Shown here: piece by piece, positions 34,129-45,700 of the stretch
Position numbering within the stretch: the stretch's first letter is position 1
Layout of the letters: each line of letters starts with the position of its first letter
Origin: Exophiala sp. HKRS030
Taxonomy: Eukaryota > Ascomycota > Eurotiomycetes > Chaetothyriales > Herpotrichiellaceae
Assembly: GCA_023897205.1 (NCBI GenBank)
Contig: JAHWDD010000005.1
Span: 310,001 to 374,000, forward strand
Reading direction: 5' to 3'
DNA: 64,000 nucleotides
Made by a program: the position numbers and the translations under genes
Notes under the pieces: generated by a model
Database searches by the model: none
What the model saw: the letters and a program-made list of their open reading frames with translations, nothing else
Told to the model about the DNA's origin: nothing

Positions 34129-35398
34129 CTTTATTTCTGCGACGCAAGATTTGATCTTGGTCTGGAAAGTAAGAAAAACTTGAGGAGTTCGTTCCGCTCA
34201 AATATAATCATCCAAGAGAAGTTGCGCAGAAAAATCTCGAATTCGACCATTCCACCAATTCTGCTCGAATGAATCTGTACTCCCACTCCAGAGAAGAAAG
34301 GCACCATAAAATTCGATCATCTTCACATAGTGACTCGTCGAATCTTGTTGCAAGAGACGGTGAAGGTTGCGATACTCAAATTTCGATGCAGGAGCACACC
34401 ATCAGAATTTCGTGACCAACTTTTTGGAAGGTGATTTTCAGGAAAGCATGTGTGGGTGGTACGTAGCAACCACCAGCTCGCTTCCGACATACTGTCACTT
34501 GAATCGTGAGATGTCCCGAGGTCATGCCAGATCTAAAGATCGTCTTGGTCGTGCGACGCGGGAGGTTGATCCCGAGGTACATGCACAGAGAGCTCAATTG
34601 TCGAGAAGACCTAGTTTCGAATCGATGGTACATTAGCAAGGGAATTTGGATAACCCAAGGGTCTCAAGATATCGTTAACAGAAATATGTTCAGAGGGAGA
34701 CTCGGAGGGTAAGGAATGATCAGGCTCATATCGTCCCTTCTCTTAACCTGGATAGTTCCGATGTTTGCTGAGCATCACGTACGGCCATCCTGAAGGTGAG
34801 TAGAGCCAACTTTACAAAGGTACCTCACCATCCACATGTTAGCCAACTAGAAGTTGAATTTGAGGAAGTTTGGCGGAACGGCCTTCCTCTAAGGATTCAG
34901 GGAAGTGATACTCCGTAGAAACGTGGGAGTAAAACAGACCCTGGTCATCGGAGAGCTCCTGCTGATTCTGACATTTTAATGGCATATGCGAGTCTCTACT
35001 TAGAGAATTGGACCATGAAGCAGTATCGCTCGCACAGAGATCATAGGGACTTTGGATCAAGGGGCAAGTGTCAGTGCAGGGTTGAAAGCTACCGGGCAAG
35101 GAAATTGAAAGATAGGTCAAATGCTCCACCGAACTCATATTTGTACGGTGAACGAAGCGGCCAAAGCCGCTAAATGCCGGAGATGTTGCCAGAATGTCTC
35201 CAAAACGACTCCTAAGCAGCGCAGAATCAACTCTTGACCATTCTCTCAAACTTTGATCACAGTGTCTTGGACCGGATCCAAAGCAGTCGCCAGTGACTTC
35301 GGCTAGTTTTACAATGTTGAGATCTTCGTGAACAGACCGAACCGAGTCACAAAGTAAGAAGTCCTCAGCTGCCCTCGCCGGGCAGTTGCGCGCTCAAT
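34129..35398. other. Spacer, no gene recognised
   Basis: Holds one TACTCCGTA motif at 34909-34917. A minus frame near 34839-35249 lacks an ATG start and any domain. The right part is the SCJ1 promoter. Confidence 0.5.
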
Positions 35399-36661
35399 AT
35401 GCTTCTCCTTCAAGTCCTACGACATCTAATCCCACTCCTCGTCCTCTTCTCATGTACCCTCGCTGCTGAGGATCTCTACAAAATACTCGGACTAGACAAG
35501 TCCTGTTCAGAAAGAGACCTGAAAAAGGCTTATCGCACTCTGTCGAAGAAATACCACCCAGACAAGGCGAGTGGAGATGAGAAGAAGTTTCTCGAGGTTG
35601 CAGATGCCTACGAGACGCTTTCTGATGCTACCACACGCAAGATCTACGATCAATATGGCCACGAAGGCCTGGAAAACCATAAAAGAGGGGGTGGCGCAGG
35701 AGGACAACACCATGACCCTTTCGATTTGTTCTCGAGGTTCTTTGGCGGCGGAGGACACTTTGCAGGAGGGTCTGGTGGTGGAATAAGGCGAGGACCAGAC
35801 CTTGAAGTCAGGCTTCACATTCCACTGCGCGACTTCTACATGGGCAGAGATACAGAATTCACAATCGAGAAGCAACAGATATGTGAAGAATGCGAGGGCT
35901 CGGGGTCTGCTGATGGACAAGTTGAAACATGCAACCAATGTGGAGGGCGTGGAATGATTATTCAAAAACACATGCTTGCGCCAGGAATCTTCCAGCAGGT
36001 CCAGATGGCATGCGATCAGTGTGCGGGACGAGGCAAATCTATCAAGCACAAATGCAAGGTCTGCGGAGGCGACAGGGTCGTTCGAGGGCCAACCACATTG
36101 ACTGCCAGTCTCGAAAAAGGCATGCCCAAAGGCCACAGACTTGTTTTCGAGAGCGAGGCAGATGAACATCCAGATCACGTTGCGGGCAACTTGTACGCGT
36201 TCCTCATGGAGCAGGAACCTGCAATGCCAGAGGATGAGAGTCAAAGAACAGACGGGGCATTCTTCCGTCGCAAAGATGATGACCTTTACTGGAAAGAAGT
36301 GCTCAGTCTTCGGGAGGCTTGGATGGGAGAGTGGACTCGCAACCTCACTCACCTCGATGGACACGTCGTTCAACTGCGGCGCAACCGTGGCGAAGTGGTT
36401 CAACCCGGCCAGGTTGACACGATCAAGGGCGAGGGAATGCCGATTTATCATGAAGGTCATATGCATGGCCATGACCATGATGGGGAAGAGTTCGGTAATT
36501 TGTACGTTGAGTACAAAGTCATCATCCCGGATCAAATGGAAAGCGGCATGTACAAGGAGTTCTCGTCAGTCTGGGACAAATGGCACAAGAAGAAGGGGGT
36601 AGACCTGCTGCAAGACAGTGGCAGACCGGCGCCCATTGTACGAGTAAAGGACGAATTATAG
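35399..36661 (+). CDS. SCJ1: ER lumenal DnaJ chaperone (SCJ1-like) with KDEL
   Basis: Single exon, 420 aa. Layout: signal peptide (residues 1-22, ending at TLAAED), J domain about 24-90 with the HPD tripeptide in KKYHPDKAS, a Gly/Phe-rich linker (100-130), and the zinc-binding region about 160-235 with four CXXC repeats (CEECEGSG, CNQCGGRG, CDQCAGRG, CKVCGG). The C-terminal substrate domain follows. The chain ends in KDEL, an ER retrieval signal. This is the type I Hsp40 of the ER lumen, which stimulates the Hsp70 Kar2/BiP in folding and ER-associated degradation. A His/Asp/Gly insertion (HEGHMHGHDHDGEE) near residue 360 is unusual. The ATG at 35399 is the only start that yields a signal peptide. 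Confidence 0.95.
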   Translation: MLLLQVLRHLIPLLVLFSCTLAAEDLYKILGLDKSCSERDLKKAYRTLSKKYHPDKASGDEKKFLEVADAYETLSDATTRKIYDQYGHEGLENHKRGGGAGGQHHDPFDLFSRFFGGGGHFAGGSGGGIRRGPDLEVRLHIPLRDFYMGRDTEFTIEKQQICEECEGSGSADGQVETCNQCGGRGMIIQKHMLAPGIFQQVQMACDQCAGRGKSIKHKCKVCGGDRVVRGPTTLTASLEKGMPKGHRLVFESEADEHPDHVAGNLYAFLMEQEPAMPEDESQRTDGAFFRRKDDDLYWKEVLSLREAWMGEWTRNLTHLDGHVVQLRRNRGEVVQPGQVDTIKGEGMPIYHEGHMHGHDHDGEEFGNLYVEYKVIIPDQMESGMYKEFSSVWDKWHKKKGVDLLQDSGRPAPIVRVKDEL

Positions 36662-37225
36662 ACTATGATGGCCATCCAAAGATGTATGAAACCTGGGAAC
36701 GCTTTAGATCTAGTTTAGTTGGCGTTCAGCTGTACGTTGCGAAGATATTGTACCATCAGTGATCAAGGGAATACGGTACTCTGTCAACTTCAGCCTTGCG
36801 TATTGTACAAGCACTGCGCACCCCCTTTTCCCAGTGTCGAGTTCTCTGCAATTCTCGATAGCAACAAACCCGAGACACGAATCATTATCCGTTAAAGAAT
36901 CAACGAAGAGCCACCCTACCACATATAACACACAATAAGGCTCGGAATGCTACTCGTGCCAATCAATGTCATTGGAATTAAAGAAATACCTGCATAGGTA
37001 GGGAATACTTCAGTTTTGGCTCGGGAGGCCTGAGTGTAAGAAGCTGACACTTCCCCGCTTCCTTTTGTGTATGGTACAAATACGAATACTTCAGGACGAA
37101 ATGTTTTTTTTGTTCTTCTTCCAATACAGCAAAGGAAGTGAAGCTCTTCTGGTTTTCACCTTTGGTTCTACAAGTTTTTTGCTTACGTAGTGTCAAAGCA
37201 ATTGTCTTTGAATTTTTCAGAAACA
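36662..37225. other. Spacer
   Basis: 3' flank of SCJ1 and 5' flank of the next gene. A possible leader intron acceptor (TTTTTCAG) lies immediately before the next ATG. Nothing else seen. Confidence 0.5.
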
Positions 37226-37591
37226 ATGTCGATCCCGACTCGCAAGGAAATTTGGGCCCAGTGGGACAATGCATGGGACCCGGGGTTGCCAGCAGACAAA
37301 CGCCTGGAGATTCTCAAGAACGCTACCGCTCCCGAGTTCACGTACACCAACCCTGGCTCACACATACCGAATGGAAACTTGAAGGAAGTCGTCCAGCTCA
37401 TCGGGCAGTTGTTGCAGACGGAGGGGAACAACATGAAGGTCAAACATCTCAATTGGTGGGAGCATCATGATCACAGCGCGCTACATTGGGACATGGTCGA
37501 TGCTGATACTGGAGAGGCAAAGATTCGTGGGTTCAGCCACGGTCGGTACGCCGCGGATGGGAAGTTGTTGTCTGTTACGGATTTCTGGTGA
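37226..37591 (+). CDS. SnoaL-like / NTF2-fold protein
   Basis: Single exon, 121 aa. The open frame continues upstream without ATG; the start is the ATG of MSIPTRKE. The pattern of helix (WAQWDNAWDP), core strand (FTYTNPGSH), HWDMVDADTG and the final KLLSVTDFW fits the small NTF2/SnoaL-like fold used by ketosteroid isomerases and cyclases. No catalytic residues can be assigned. In fungi such proteins are usually uncharacterised cytosolic enzymes. Confidence 0.72.
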   Translation: MSIPTRKEIWAQWDNAWDPGLPADKRLEILKNATAPEFTYTNPGSHIPNGNLKEVVQLIGQLLQTEGNNMKVKHLNWWEHHDHSALHWDMVDADTGEAKIRGFSHGRYAADGKLLSVTDFW

Positions 37592-38189
37592 GGAGGCATC
37601 CAGAAGGACAAGCTGTGGTGGAGTACAGATGGCGAGATATCTTGGCTGTAAGATCAATACTATCGCTGGATCAGAGTCCTGATCGGTGATTTATTGATGA
37701 GATATTGGAAATTGTTCAATCAGTAATACTGGGTATAGCTGAGGTACGCTTCGTCGTCTTTAATCTCTTGAAGACCTGTGTTAGGAGTATCGAAGTGGGG
37801 AATTCCGTCATACCTACAATAGGCAGTGGAGTACGGATATTCCGCCGAACGAAGAGACGAGGCTGTGCATGAAAGGGTCACAATCTTGGTCTCAATACGC
37901 GAAGGGGAACCCTACTAAACATCGGTGCGTAACCACGTCGACTTTGGTGAAAAGAGCTCCCTGGGATAGTAGTCAAGAAACAAATCAAGCTATGTCTCGA
38001 TGATACTCAAGTATCTCTCTGTACACCTGGCTACGTCAAAATAACTGACCGTTTGGTCACATAAAGGTCAGAAGATCCATGTTTCAAAAAAAGCAAGTAT
38101 CCCATATCCCACATCTGATCAACACCAAAAATCGCAGTAAGTCCTTCACAAGCACAGTTTCAACTATATGTACGCCTCGGGCTGATCGC
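37592..38189. other. Spacer between convergent genes
   Basis: 3' flanks of the SnoaL-like gene and of the minus-strand hypothetical gene. Nothing recognised. Confidence 0.5.
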
Positions 38190-38699
38190 TCATTTGAACC
38201 TTTTCTTCATGTCCTCTGCGGTTGGCCATTTGGGATTCATCTCGAATTTCTCCTTGGTGGTGATACGGCCCGGGTAGCCTCTTGCATCCCTGTGCTCTGG
38301 CTCATGCTTTTCGTAAGCAAAGTCTCGTGCATCCACACCGTGTCTCCGGGTTTCATCTACCGCCTGGAAATTGTCATCCGAAACACTCATCTGGTGGTAT
38401 TCTCCTGAGCTTCTCCGGGAGGCGTCAGAATACTGGCCGCGACGGTGGGTGTAACCCAGTTTCTCGTCCATCCATTTGGGAGTCATCTCGTCTCGGGGTG
38501 CGTACAGATGTTTGAGGCTGGGTCTGCGTCTGAGATTCTCGGTCGTGTGCTTCTCAGGACGCCTCTTGTTGCCATCATAGGTCAACTGAGCGTTATATGT
38601 GGGATCATCGCGGATCTGATCGAGGCTGCTAAAGTCCTCGTCGGCACCGAAGAGTTGGAAATCGCGGCCTCGAGGGGTCTCATCGCCTTTCTTGGACAT
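38190..38699 (-). CDS. Charged hypothetical protein with MxPKW repeat
   Basis: Single exon of 169 aa; the frame runs upstream to 38744 without ATG, so the ATG at 38699 (MSKKGDE) is used. The product is hydrophilic and Arg/Asp/Glu-rich, without signal peptide or membrane segment. A short motif occurs twice, EMTPKWMDEK near residue 86 and EMNPKWPTAED near 158. No family recognised. The next gene upstream (39522-40106) is on the same strand and of similar charge and length, about 820 bp away. Confidence 0.6.
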   Translation of the reverse strand: MSKKGDETPRGRDFQLFGADEDFSSLDQIRDDPTYNAQLTYDGNKRRPEKHTTENLRRRPSLKHLYAPRDEMTPKWMDEKLGYTHRRGQYSDASRRSSGEYHQMSVSDDNFQAVDETRRHGVDARDFAYEKHEPEHRDARGYPGRITTKEKFEMNPKWPTAEDMKKRFK

Positions 38700-39521
38700 G
38701 ATGGACAAGGGCTTTGACGGACTGTTTGGTAGCTGAGTAGTCAAGTAAGCGTGGTCTTCTATGAGAGTTGGGTTCTCCTAATTATGAGGGTTTCAAGGAG
38801 CTTGGGATCACTTGATGAAGGCCTTTTTATATATGGAAGAGCCCCCAGAAGGTCATCGTAGCCTCGACTTTATACTTAATGGAGGCCTTTGTCGTTTGGG
38901 TAGCAACATGGTGAGGAGACATCTGTTTCCAAGTCAGTTTTCAAAGATGCATAGAGGTCATCTGGCTTCATCATCCCCACGTATAGGACGGTGACACAGA
39001 AAACAGCGTAGTTTACATCTCTGTTTGATTTTACCAACCTTCTGGGAGGTGTCTGCAAGTTGGAGCCTTCTGGCTATTGGTCATGCCGATGGGTTATATG
39101 AGAACAGATGAGAAGTGATTAGCTGCGGTTTCTGCATCTCGGTTCCAAGAGAAAATTGCTTAATCCTTGCACTCCATGAATAAACTAAGTGAATCATAAA
39201 AGCCCGTTCTCTTTAGATATGAAAATTTCTCGTGTGATGCGATACATGATCTCCTAGTCAAACTGCTCCTCGCCATTAGCAGCATGAAAACATGGAAATG
39301 GCTGGACAGTAAATAAAAGCTGTGGCATTTTTGAGATTTTTAAACTTATGCAGGTAATCTGTTCTGGAATGGCTTTCGTAAGTTTCTAATATACCTGTAC
39401 TGTTCACCATCTACACTGCATGTCACTCTGAAAACACACACATATAAACACAAATCCAGGAAATATCACCACTGGCTTGACTGATACCCGAAATTCACCG
39501 TCAAAGGCTCAGTCCAGTGAC
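38700..39521. other. Spacer between tandem hypothetical genes
   Basis: Promoter of the downstream minus-strand gene; A/T-rich; nothing else seen. Confidence 0.5.
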
Positions 39522-40106
39522 TCACTTCTTGGGATATTTGCTTTTGGTCCTCTCGATACTGCTCTTAGTGACATGGTGTGGTATGTCAGGGTCTCGAGAT
39601 CTGTAATGTCTGGTAGAAGTTTGTTTGTACTCCCAATCCCGTGGTTCAATGCGCTCACCAGGCAGAACTTGATTGAAATTTTCGTGGTTCTCTTGAGAAA
39701 CTCTCTTTCTGTCTCTCTCTCTCGTATCCCAAGTCGCTTTACCAGGATCCACCTTATCACTGAACTGCGATTTTCGTCCGTTCTGAGCTGCAGCATGGTT
39801 CATGATATCTGCATCCCTATCAGGGTACCAGTCAGTTCCTTCATACTTTCTGATGATGGCTTCGGTGCTGTAGGCTTTGTGGATATCGTCGTAGAGATGC
39901 GATTTGTCCTTGCTCCGCGTCGAAGGCTCGCCATACTCCTGAAGTTCCCTCTCTTTGTCTTTGCGAGAACGTTGAGAAGAACACGGGTATTCATCGTCTC
40001 GAGTATACCGATTGGGAACATTATATCGCTCATCATCCATCTCATGACGGTCCAGGTACTTGTCATCCCGGTCGTCATAATACCGATCCATGTACCTATC
40101 GGACAT
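39522..40106 (-). CDS. Charged disordered hypothetical protein
   Basis: Single exon, 194 aa, beginning with ATG at 40106. The N-terminal ~50 residues are Asp/Tyr/Arg-rich (MSDRYMDRYYDDRDDKYLDR). The rest is strongly charged with RDK-type clusters and no hydrophobic segment, so it is likely disordered. The C-terminus is basic (KSKYPKK). No domain recognised. Same strand and style as the neighbouring gene at 38190-38699; whether they are related is unclear. Confidence 0.6.
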   Translation of the reverse strand: MSDRYMDRYYDDRDDKYLDRHEMDDERYNVPNRYTRDDEYPCSSQRSRKDKERELQEYGEPSTRSKDKSHLYDDIHKAYSTEAIIRKYEGTDWYPDRDADIMNHAAAQNGRKSQFSDKVDPGKATWDTRERDRKRVSQENHENFNQVLPGERIEPRDWEYKQTSTRHYRSRDPDIPHHVTKSSIERTKSKYPKK

Positions 40107-42665
40107 CTTGGGCGTCGTACTCTTGAAGGAGATATGTGTCTTGACTGTTGGTACTATCCGAGAAGTCGTCGTTCCAATGGTTTCTGACTGTCGGATGCTG
40201 CACTACGTCGAACATGTTGGATCGGTGGATCAGAAGTATTCTGCTTTTTATAGTACGATGTGACAAACAAGTACCCGATGTGTGACAATGCCTAGAGACA
40301 CTCCTCGGATTCATTTGGCAATGAGTGCGGCACTATATTCACATATACAAGCAGTCATTGCTGTGTGATCGTCATGGCGAGAACTTCTAGTGAATGCTAG
40401 GGGTGATCCGTGTCAACAATGACAATAGCGTCAGGATAACCGCGGCGTAAGAAGCGTATTGTCACGAAGTATCAGGGATCGCATATATGTACTCGTACAT
40501 ACTAATAGTAGTGAACATGATCGTCATCGACCTCGTCAGATCACTTTTTTTGCACAGTCAAGGAATACCTATATCGGAGTTTAGAAAGAAACTTCAATGA
40601 TGCAGATCACAAGGCTGGAGCCGAAAGGGGTTTGGTTGTACCCAATGACAAAGTTACAGATATCGACAGAGACACACCTCGCTTCTTTTCAGGATTAACG
40701 TATTGCTGTCTCTTCCAGTTTCACTCTTAGTGTTTTTCCCAAAGAATCTCCCACTTCAGCGATCACTAGTAGTCATCCACTATAGACAGGAACAACACAA
40801 CTCTACAACATCACGCTGGAGCCACCGATGTAGTTATCAAGAAAACCTGGAGTCGACCTCACACGCTATAGTTCTCATAGATGAATCTATCAATCGTGTA
40901 GTCCGAAAATTGTGTTGATGCCCTTCCACTCACTGACCTCCACGTGCGCGCACACGCTGCCAAACCCGACCATGACATCGCGATATTACCAAAGCTGGCA
41001 TACTTTTGACTCTACATCTGACCAATACCATGCTGCTAGATATGGAAAGATATTGAGTAGGTACGTTAGGGTTCAGGGAAACGACTTCATCGGAGCAGAG
41101 GTATGGCCACATCGACTGAAAGCCCCCTCTCACAATCGCAGTCGCCGCCGAACAATTTTGAACCGTAGATGAGCCATCTAGCTGTAGAAATATGGCCGTT
41201 AGCTGAAGATCTTAGATTTCCGTTGCGCGGGGATCTTTTTTCGCACTTTGATCAAGACTGAACAGAATGGGAGTGGTCTGATGTGGAAGTAAAACATTGA
41301 GAAACTCTACAGGGCGAGTGATTCAGCTATTGATCCAGAAGTCCGGAACTCTTACACTGGATTTTTACTCACACCGACGGCTGAATTTGTCATGCCTTGT
41401 CAGACAGATGGCCAGGTGGTGATGATACCGAGCTGAGAGGCCAGTCCCAATATAGATGAAAGTCCTGGATCACTCAACGGAGTATTCCAAAGCATTGTGT
41501 AACCAGTAGTCCTGCTAGTGACTCAAGTCGAGCACACCGTTAGGAGCGTAATCACCGTCACCTGTCTGATTACCAGGTTCCGCTGTGGTGGTGGTGATGG
41601 GAGTAATCGGCCATCACAGTTCACTCTCACTGTCATCATTCACCTCTTGGTTCCCAGCCTGATAGCCTCGCCTGAGCAGGTCACCGCCCTGTGAATTAAT
41701 AGCATATATATTTTTAAGCCCTGAAATTTCTGTCAACTAACCTTCACAGGAACCGATCTAGGATCAATCCCTCACCCCCCATGGTGCAATGGTCAAAATC
41801 GCCGTCTCAACAGGGAAGTCAGTCAGGTCAAACTGGATGGCTATCCTGCAGGCAACTTTGACTTTCCGAGGAGGACGAAAATTGGTACAACATTGGGGTC
41901 ACAGTGGGACATCAATTCGAGGGTTCAACACGAAGTATAACACAACAGAGGGATATTAATTCGGGGGCAGATTTGGGGCACAACAACTAAGTGGGAGGAC
42001 GACATAGGAGGATCAAGCGTCCCTGGAGAGGGTTAGAAAAAGTTGTAAGCGCTGCGACAGGGGAGATTCCAGAGCGAGTACCATAGATCGGTTTAAGACC
42101 TTCACTGGTCCCGAGTTGGGAGGCATCTGGGGGAAAAAAATCCTTACACGACTGGGATTTTCTTAACTAGGCTCCTATGGGAGATAAATCCTAGTTAAAT
42201 TTTTGCCATTTTTGTAGAATCTTTCTGTATATTTTTAGATGTATATTGTGTATAAGATAGTCTTTTGCCTTGATACAGTCATGAAGTTGTAATTAAGCTT
42301 GTTAGTTAAGCTCACTGATTCAGCAGTGTATCGTCAGTGCTCTGAACTTAGGTCTCGAGCTTAAACATCCGCTTACAGATATCACACCACCTTTTTTTTG
42401 AGAAAATGGGGTGCCCTGCAACAGTAGATTAGATCTAAACGTCGGAGATCTCGCATGAAGTGGTTGTCTTATGAAATACGATGTCGTGATTGGACTTTCG
42501 GATAGAGACAAATGGGGAAGGTCAGGCGACTACCGTTCTTCCCATCTTCCTGCGTATGGAGGGGAATTTCTTTTCGACGCTGCGAGCCGTCGATGGAAGT
42601 GCACACTCCCAAACTCCCGACCTAGGATATTCGATCCACGACTCCCGGAAGAGCCACCATGTGTC
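40107..42665. other. Long A/T-rich spacer with an inverted repeat
   Basis: No supported gene in 2.6 kb. It contains the promoter of the minus-strand gene, a hairpin-capable inverted repeat at 42163-42198, and the upstream region of the MMS19 gene. The ATG-started frame from 42471 is discussed under MMS19. Confidence 0.5.
42163..42198. repeat. Inverted repeat, possible hairpin
   Basis: Arms TTAACTAGG (42163-42171) and CCTAGTTAA (42190-42198) are perfect 9-bp complements. The loop holds a small inner palindrome, CTCC-TATG-GGAG. Confidence 0.7.
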
Positions 42666-42730
42666 ATGGCTCTATCAGATGCACGGGACTACGTGCTAGC
42701 CGTAGAACACAACAAACAGGAAGCTGCTGA
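42659..42730 (+). promoter_or_regulatory. Overlapping upstream ORF at the MMS19 start
   Basis: The ATG at 42659 sits in an excellent context (GCCACCATGT), seven nt before the MMS19 ATG and in another frame. It opens a 23-codon frame ending at 42730, inside the MMS19 first exon. If it is used it would compete with the main start. It may also be harmless if transcription begins later. Confidence 0.35.
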
Positions 42731-45700
42731 GATCGCAAAGTCGGCCGCTCAAAGTTGGTGATGGTTTCCGCTTGTCCGTGGCCATACTGACTGCTACAGA
42801 ACTTGAGAGCCGGCAGACTACCCTAATCGAAGTGGTTCAGTCTTTGGGTGAATATATCAACGATGACGATGAGAAAATCCGTGGCCGAGCCGTCTCCTTT
42901 TTGGTCGCCGTCATCTCGTCCTTGCCTCCGAAATACCTCTCCCGCCAGCAGATCCTAGTCCTGTGCAAATTTTTGTGTGATCGAATTGAAGATGGAGGGG
43001 CCGTCAACGGACTCTCGCAACTACGGAGCCTTGACAGATTTACAAATGATATGGCGCAAACAGTTATGAGAGCGTGAGTGCGATTCACCACGCGACTGCT
43101 ATCCAGGGACTTGTACATCAAGGTTGTCTGGCGGCATGTCATGCAGTGGACTTGGCTGATAGAAGTGCAGGATCTTCGAGCATTTTTCGGATTTGCAATC
43201 TCTCAACCAGGCCGGGAGATATAAAGTCCTCCAGCTGGTCAACGAGCTTCTCGAGCATCATCGAAAAGGTAACAACAACCTGCGCCCCATTGCGCTGTCA
43301 ATCCAGCTGACTGTTGTAGCTATCAGAGATATGGGCGAAGAATCTCTCACAGGCATCGTCGAGTTGGTGGCAGGTGAAAAGGATCCTCGTAATCTCATGC
43401 TAATATTCTCGATGCTGAGAGTCCTAATGATGGAATGGGATATCACCAACCACGTCGAAGTCATGTTTGACTCTGTCTACGCCTACTTCCCTATCACATT
43501 CAGGCCGCCTCCCAATGACCCTTACGGGATCACAGCTCAGGATCTGAAAGACAGGCTGAGAGACTGCCTGTCTTCTACTGGTGCGCTGGCTCCTCATACC
43601 TTTCCGAATATGCTGGATCGATTAGACTCTACATCCAATACTGTCAAGAAGGACGTCCTCCAGACACTTGTCGCCTGTTCAGAACACTACGATGCCTCTA
43701 CTATGAGTCAATATTCTATCACTCTCTGGGATGCTGTCAAATTCGAAGTTTTACAGGCCCAAGAACCCGAGCTTGCCTCAGAAGCCTTAAAGGTCTTGGA
43801 AGGAATTGCTGCATGCCTGTCCTCAGCACCGGCGCACAACACGTCGAGCTCACCATTACTGCAATATTTGAAGCCCGTGAACAAAGAGTGTTTGGAACAT
43901 CTTCAGGAGCCCGCATCACGGCAGGCGAAGGCTTCCGGAGATATAGTTAAAGCTGTAGCGTCTGCTTCAGTGCAATCATTCGAGATTGTAATCAAGGCCG
44001 TCGGACCAACCCTGTTCACCCTTTACCAATCAGCACAGGGTTTGGTGCAACAGCGAGCTGTGTTGGACGTCGCTAATCAAATATTTGAAGCCTCAATCGA
44101 AGTTTATGGATCATGGACAAAACCAAGCCAGAAAAATCCGGAAGGGCGAGAGAATCCGATACGAGAACTGAAGGACAAGTTTGTTGCCATTTACAGCCAA
44201 GCATTGATGGGAACTGTGAAGGAAGAGGTTTCCTTTCGTCTGACAGCTGCAAATGGCTTGCTACTGGTGTCCAAGATGAACTCGATGCTCGCAGATGACG
44301 AGATTGGACTATTTATCCAATATTTTGATGATATTGTCCTGACTGAAGAATCTTACGGGCGCGATGAACTGAAAAAGAAGGCTATGAATGCATTGGCCGA
44401 AATATCACAGTTCAAACCTGGACTTATCTCGGATATCACCTATCCTGCTTTTCTGGCCCGCTTGCCAGACTCAGAGGAAGACGTTATGACAAGCAATTAC
44501 AACTCTGTGCTCGAAGGCTTGGCTGAGATCAGCGTTGAAAGAGAGCTTCTGCGGACATTGATGCGGCGTCTTCTCAGCAAATTAGACAATCTGTTTAACT
44601 CTAGTGGCCGTGTCTCCTACCCCTACACTTGCGCTATTTTGGCAACCATATTGTACGTCCTTGATCGAGCAGTTTCGGCAGCAAAGACAGATTTGAGCGA
44701 CTACTATGAAAGGGTGGTCGTGAACTTGTCTAGGACAGCTTCGCAGACAACAACAGGGCCCCTCACTAATGAAGTCGTACTGGATCTGCTTGGGCGACTC
44801 ATCAACTTGATCATTCGAAACAGCACAGCTGAGCAAATTAGTAGGGCAGCGGTAAATGTTTATCTGCTCTACAGAGGATCCCCCTTCATCGAATCACCAG
44901 AAGGACTCTCAAGTCTCTTGCAGCCGCCTTCTGTCGCCCTTCTTTCTACATGGGTCCTAGCAGCTTTACCAAAGAACATACAGTCTCCATTGCTAACCAG
45001 AGAACGGTTGCCACATGTCATCGAGAATGTCATACAGTTCGCAATGACAACCTCGAATCGTGCGGTTACACAAAGCTGCCTGCTGCAGGTGGCCTTGCTT
45101 GTAAATAAACACTTCGATTCTGCCTCCTTAAGTTTCGTTGATGAGTTACTCGCAAGAACCCTATCAGCATTGAAGGACCACCCCATGGATGAGAACGACA
45201 CTTCCGACTTCAACATCCGCCTATCCTTCTTCTTGACGAAGGCCCTGGTACTCAGACTCGCGCCGAGAACGAACTACTATCTCACGAATCTAGTCGAATT
45301 GCTCGATCAACAACAATATCCTGGCGAGGTCTCACGAAAAGCTGCAATGGGATTTGTCACCATCTTGTCTCCGGATGATGTGCTGTCCAAGCAGAACGGA
45401 GCGCAAATTCGGCTTCTTGCGCCACAACGTGTATTCCAGATCCTGGTGCCACTCATTTCGGACAAGTTTCGAAACTCACAATCTCCGACAGAAAAAGAGA
45501 ATTACCTTGTAGCCCTCAGTGGCGTTCTATCGAACGTGCCATCGGAGATTGTGATGCCAGAACTTCCCACCTTGTTACCGCTGCTGCTTCAATCCTTGGA
45601 TCTAAACGATCAAATGGTCAAGGTGGCCACTTTGGAAGCATGTGCTATTGTAATCTCCAACAACCCTTCTGCGCTGGAAGAGAGCGGGCATATCCCAGCG

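Noticed and set aside
34839..35249. 136-codon minus-strand frame
   Set aside because: Starts at TTG and has no recognisable features; likely chance.
41780..41850. Possible tRNA: TGGTGCAATGG matches an A box
   Set aside because: No matching B box at the right distance and no acceptor stem. The best B-box-like site (GGTTCAACACG) is about 140 bp away.
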